DNA from: Glycomyces artemisiae
GTDB taxonomy: Bacteria > Actinomycetota > Actinomycetes > Mycobacteriales > Micromonosporaceae
Assembly (NCBI RefSeq): GCF_003002955.1
Contig: NZ_PVTJ01000001.1
Span: 248,001-312,000 of the forward strand
Direction: 5' to 3'
DNA: 64,000 nucleotides
The position numbers were made by a program, and so were the translations under genes. Below, piece by piece: positions 62,130-64,000 of the stretch (position 1 is the first letter of the stretch; every line of letters starts with the position of its first letter). The notes under the pieces were generated by a model that made no database searches, was not told where the DNA came from, and was given only the letters and a program-made list of their open reading frames with translations.

Positions 62130-63530
62130 CTAACCGATTCGCTCGCGGCGGCCCAGGATGCCCTGGGGACGGGTGAGCATGATGATGATGAGGACGGCCA
62201 GCGCGCCGACGTACTTGAGCTCGGGCGCCACCACGAGGGTCGACATCTGCACGAACACGCCGATGAGCATCGCGCCGACGAACGCGCCGAACGCGGTGCC
62301 GAGCCCGCCGAGGACCACGGCCGCGAACACGAGCAGCAGCAGGTGCTGGCCCATGTCGAACTTGACGCCGTCGCTGATCGACAGGAACACGCCCGACATG
62401 GCGGCGAGCGCGCCGCCGATCGTCCACACCAGGCGCACGACCTTGTTCACGTCGATGCCGGTGGACGCGGCGAGCGACGGGTTGTCCGCGACCGCGCGGG
62501 TCGCCTTGCCGAGTCTGGTGAACACCAGCGCCAGCCCGACGGCGACGCAGACCGCGAGCGCGATCAGGCCGGTGACGACCTCCTTGGGGGAGATGACGAG
62601 CCAGCCGAAGTCCCACGGAGGCTGGCCCACGTACTCGGTGTAGCGCTGGCGCTCGCCGCCGACGAAGAACAGCGTCGCGAAGCGGATGAGCAGGGCCACG
62701 CCGATCGAGATGATCATCATCGAGACCAGGCCGGTCCCTCTGCGCCGCAGCGGGGACCACAAGCCCCAGTCCTGCGCCCAGCCGAACGCGGCGCCCAGGA
62801 CGACCGCCGCGATGGCGGCGATCCACACGGGCAGGCCGAACGTGACGTTGAACAGCAGCGCCATGACGCCGCCGAAGGTGACCAGGTCGCCGTGGGCGAA
62901 GTTGGTGAGGCCCGTCGTGCCGAAGACCATCGAGAGGCCGACGGCGGCGAGGGCGATCATGAGGCCGAAGTGGAGGCCGGAGACCAGGAGGCTGATGGCG
63001 CGGGTCGCCCCGCCCTCGCCCTCGATCTCGCCGACCTCGTCGGCGGCGGCGTCGTCCGCGGCGGCGTCCTCGCTCTCGGAGGACTCCTCGCCGGGCTCGC
63101 CGCTCTCGTCCTCGGAGGAGGAGGGCGTCTCGCCGCCGCCGGGGCTCTCGCCCGGGGTGCAGCCGTCCACCTGGGTGTCGAGCGGGAACAGGGCGGTGCG
63201 GTCGCCGGTGACGTTGACTTCGAGCTGCGGTTTGCAGTTGCGTACGACGAGTCCTTCGGGCAGGGTGGACTCGTCCAGGGTGACGACGTAGTCGCCTTCC
63301 GCGTCGAGCGGTACGGCCCAGGTGCCGTCCGCCGCGGTGGTGACGGTGGCGATCTCCGCCCCCGACGCGTCGGACACGGTGATCGACACGCCCTCTACGG
63401 GCTGGTCCTGCTGGTCGTCGAGTGTGCCGTGGATGCCGTACGCGTCCTGTGCGGCGGCACTGCTGCTCACCCCCAGACACAGCGACAGGCCGGCCAGCGC
63501 AGCCGACAGCAGCAACAATGCTCGTCTCAA
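62130..63530 (-). CDS. livH: Branched-chain amino-acid ABC permease (LivH) fused to a secreted Ig-like domain
   Basis: A 466-residue protein (or 486 from GTG at 63590). A signal peptide (RRALLLLSAALAGLSLCLG, to about residue 28) is followed by a carboxypeptidase-regulatory/SpaA-like beta domain (YGIHGTLDDQQDQPVEGVSITVSDASG, in parts; about 30-125), a Glu/Ser/Asp-rich linker (about 126-175) and then a standard LivH permease with eight spans (GLMIALAAVGLSMVFGTTGLTNFAHGDLVTFGG, in parts; EAA loop RLGKATRAVADNPSLAASTG). TTG at 63530 fits the signal peptide start and has GAGGGGG upstream. It heads livHMGF. Normal LivH proteins are about 290-310 residues long, so the extra domain is unusual. Confidence 0.88.
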   Translation of the reverse strand: MRRALLLLSAALAGLSLCLGVSSSAAAQDAYGIHGTLDDQQDQPVEGVSITVSDASGAEIATVTTAADGTWAVPLDAEGDYVVTLDESTLPEGLVVRNCKPQLEVNVTGDRTALFPLDTQVDGCTPGESPGGGETPSSSEDESGEPGEESSESEDAAADDAAADEVGEIEGEGGATRAISLLVSGLHFGLMIALAAVGLSMVFGTTGLTNFAHGDLVTFGGVMALLFNVTFGLPVWIAAIAAVVLGAAFGWAQDWGLWSPLRRRGTGLVSMMIISIGVALLIRFATLFFVGGERQRYTEYVGQPPWDFGWLVISPKEVVTGLIALAVCVAVGLALVFTRLGKATRAVADNPSLAASTGIDVNKVVRLVWTIGGALAAMSGVFLSISDGVKFDMGQHLLLLVFAAVVLGGLGTAFGAFVGAMLIGVFVQMSTLVVAPELKYVGALAVLIIIMLTRPQGILGRRERIG

Positions 63531-63843
63531 TGGGCCCCCTCGGGAGGTTTCGGGCGTCGGAACCCGCCGGGTGCAATGTTCGAGAAACACCGAACGGCGG
63601 GAGTGAGTCGGATCTTAAAGAGACCTGTCTAACATCAGCACGTGTCGTTATAGAACCGTTGCAAATGTGGCGCGAATGTTACCGCCGCGTCGCCCGCGCC
63701 CCAGGGGCCGTGCCACACGGTCGTTTCGGTCTCGTTCGACACCAGTGAACACTTATTGCTCCCGTCGCCCGCACCCGCACCCCGCCCTCCGCAACCCTGG
63801 GGCCACCGCGCCGACACGGGGTGTGAGAGGATATTGCCCGCTC
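63531..63843. other. Intergenic region with the livH promoter
   Basis: About 310 bases between livH and the tRNA. It likely carries the livHMGF promoter on the minus strand (a TATAAC-like box lies near 63645). No gene or known RNA is seen. Confidence 0.45.
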
Positions 63844-63917
63844 GGGGCAGTAGCTCAGCTGGTTAGAGCAGGGGACTCATAATCCCTGGGTCGCGGGTTC
63901 AAGTCCTGCCTGCCCTA
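63844..63917 (+). tRNA. tRNA with CAT anticodon (Met, possibly Ile2)
   Basis: A 74-base cloverleaf: acceptor GGGGCAG/CTGCCCT with a G-U first pair, D-arm GCTC..GAGC, anticodon stem GGGGA/TCCCT with loop CTCATAA, T-arm GCGGG..CCTGC. The CAT anticodon is shared by elongator Met and lysidine-modified Ile2 tRNAs, and the sequence alone does not settle which. No CCA is encoded. Confidence 0.9.
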
Positions 63918-63922
63918 CGCAG

Positions 63923-63946
63923 AAGGCCCCGCTTCTGCGGGGCCTT
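63923..63946 (+). terminator. Terminator after the CAT tRNA
   Basis: AAGGCCCCGC and GCGGGGCCTT form a 10-bp stem with a TTCT loop, followed by TCGTCTTT, six bases past the tRNA. Confidence 0.85.
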
Positions 63947-64000
63947 TCGTCTTTCACTTTCCTTTGCGCACCAATGGAACTCGATTACCAGGGGACCGTC

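Overview
The window is high-GC DNA packed with genes on both strands. GTG and TTG starts are common, stop/start overlaps of 1-4 bases are frequent, and some genes look leaderless. A single-chain glycyl-tRNA synthetase, a Zur-type island of zinc-free ribosomal proteins with a mycobacterial-type MRF gene, a desABCD siderophore operon under an IdeR/DmdR1-type iron box and DrrABC-type exporters all point to an actinomycete (Actinomycetota). The genus cannot be fixed from the sequence alone.

Layout. 1-4.0 kb: the end of an HSP90-family chaperone gene and a 968-residue TPR protein. 4.2-7.8 kb: glyS, a divergent pair of uncharacterised membrane-anchored proteins and a tiny peptide gene ending in DCDC. 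8.1-10.5 kb: a divergent zinc-starvation island (rpmB-rpmG-rpsN against mrf-rpmE2) around a Zur box. 10.5-17 kb: dusB, a large Gln/Pro-rich membrane protein, dnaG and a 79-residue protein. 17-24.5 kb: an acyl desaturase, a DrrABC-like ABC exporter, a secreted M23 peptidase, a 1.7-kb stretch without a convincing gene that is full of degenerate repeats, and a ThuA-like protein. 24.6-28.8 kb: a PNPOx-like flavoprotein divergent from a MocR regulator, then an MFS transporter and an SDR enzyme. 28.9-34 kb: desABCD (desferrioxamine-type siderophore synthesis). 34.3-38.2 kb: a DUF885 protein, a small CX5C peptide gene overlapping a DsbA/FrnE gene, a TetR regulator with a matching operator at both promoters, and a NADAR protein. 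38.2-42.9 kb: an OpuC-type osmolyte importer and a flavin disulfide oxidoreductase.

42.9-47.9 kb is an accessory region of lower GC next to tRNA-Asn. It holds an alpha-toroid (squalene-cyclase-like) protein with C-terminal membrane segments, a broken DUF262/HNH nuclease gene of the GmrSD kind, a decayed AAA ATPase and two small membrane proteins. 48.2-57.8 kb carries a GH3 glycosidase with a divergent TetR, an RlmA-like methyltransferase, a lipoprotein glutaminyl cyclase, membrane proteins, a PfkB kinase and WrbA. 58.0-63.5 kb is a complete Liv-type amino-acid ABC importer, whose LivH permease carries an extra secreted Ig-like domain at its N-terminus. A CAU-anticodon tRNA closes the window.

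The most promising unexplained unit is the peptide-DsbA-TetR module at 36.1-37.6 kb: a 53-residue peptide ending in VCGADGVCE, start/stop-coupled to a thiol oxidoreductase, with its start codon inside a palindrome that recurs upstream of the tetR gene.
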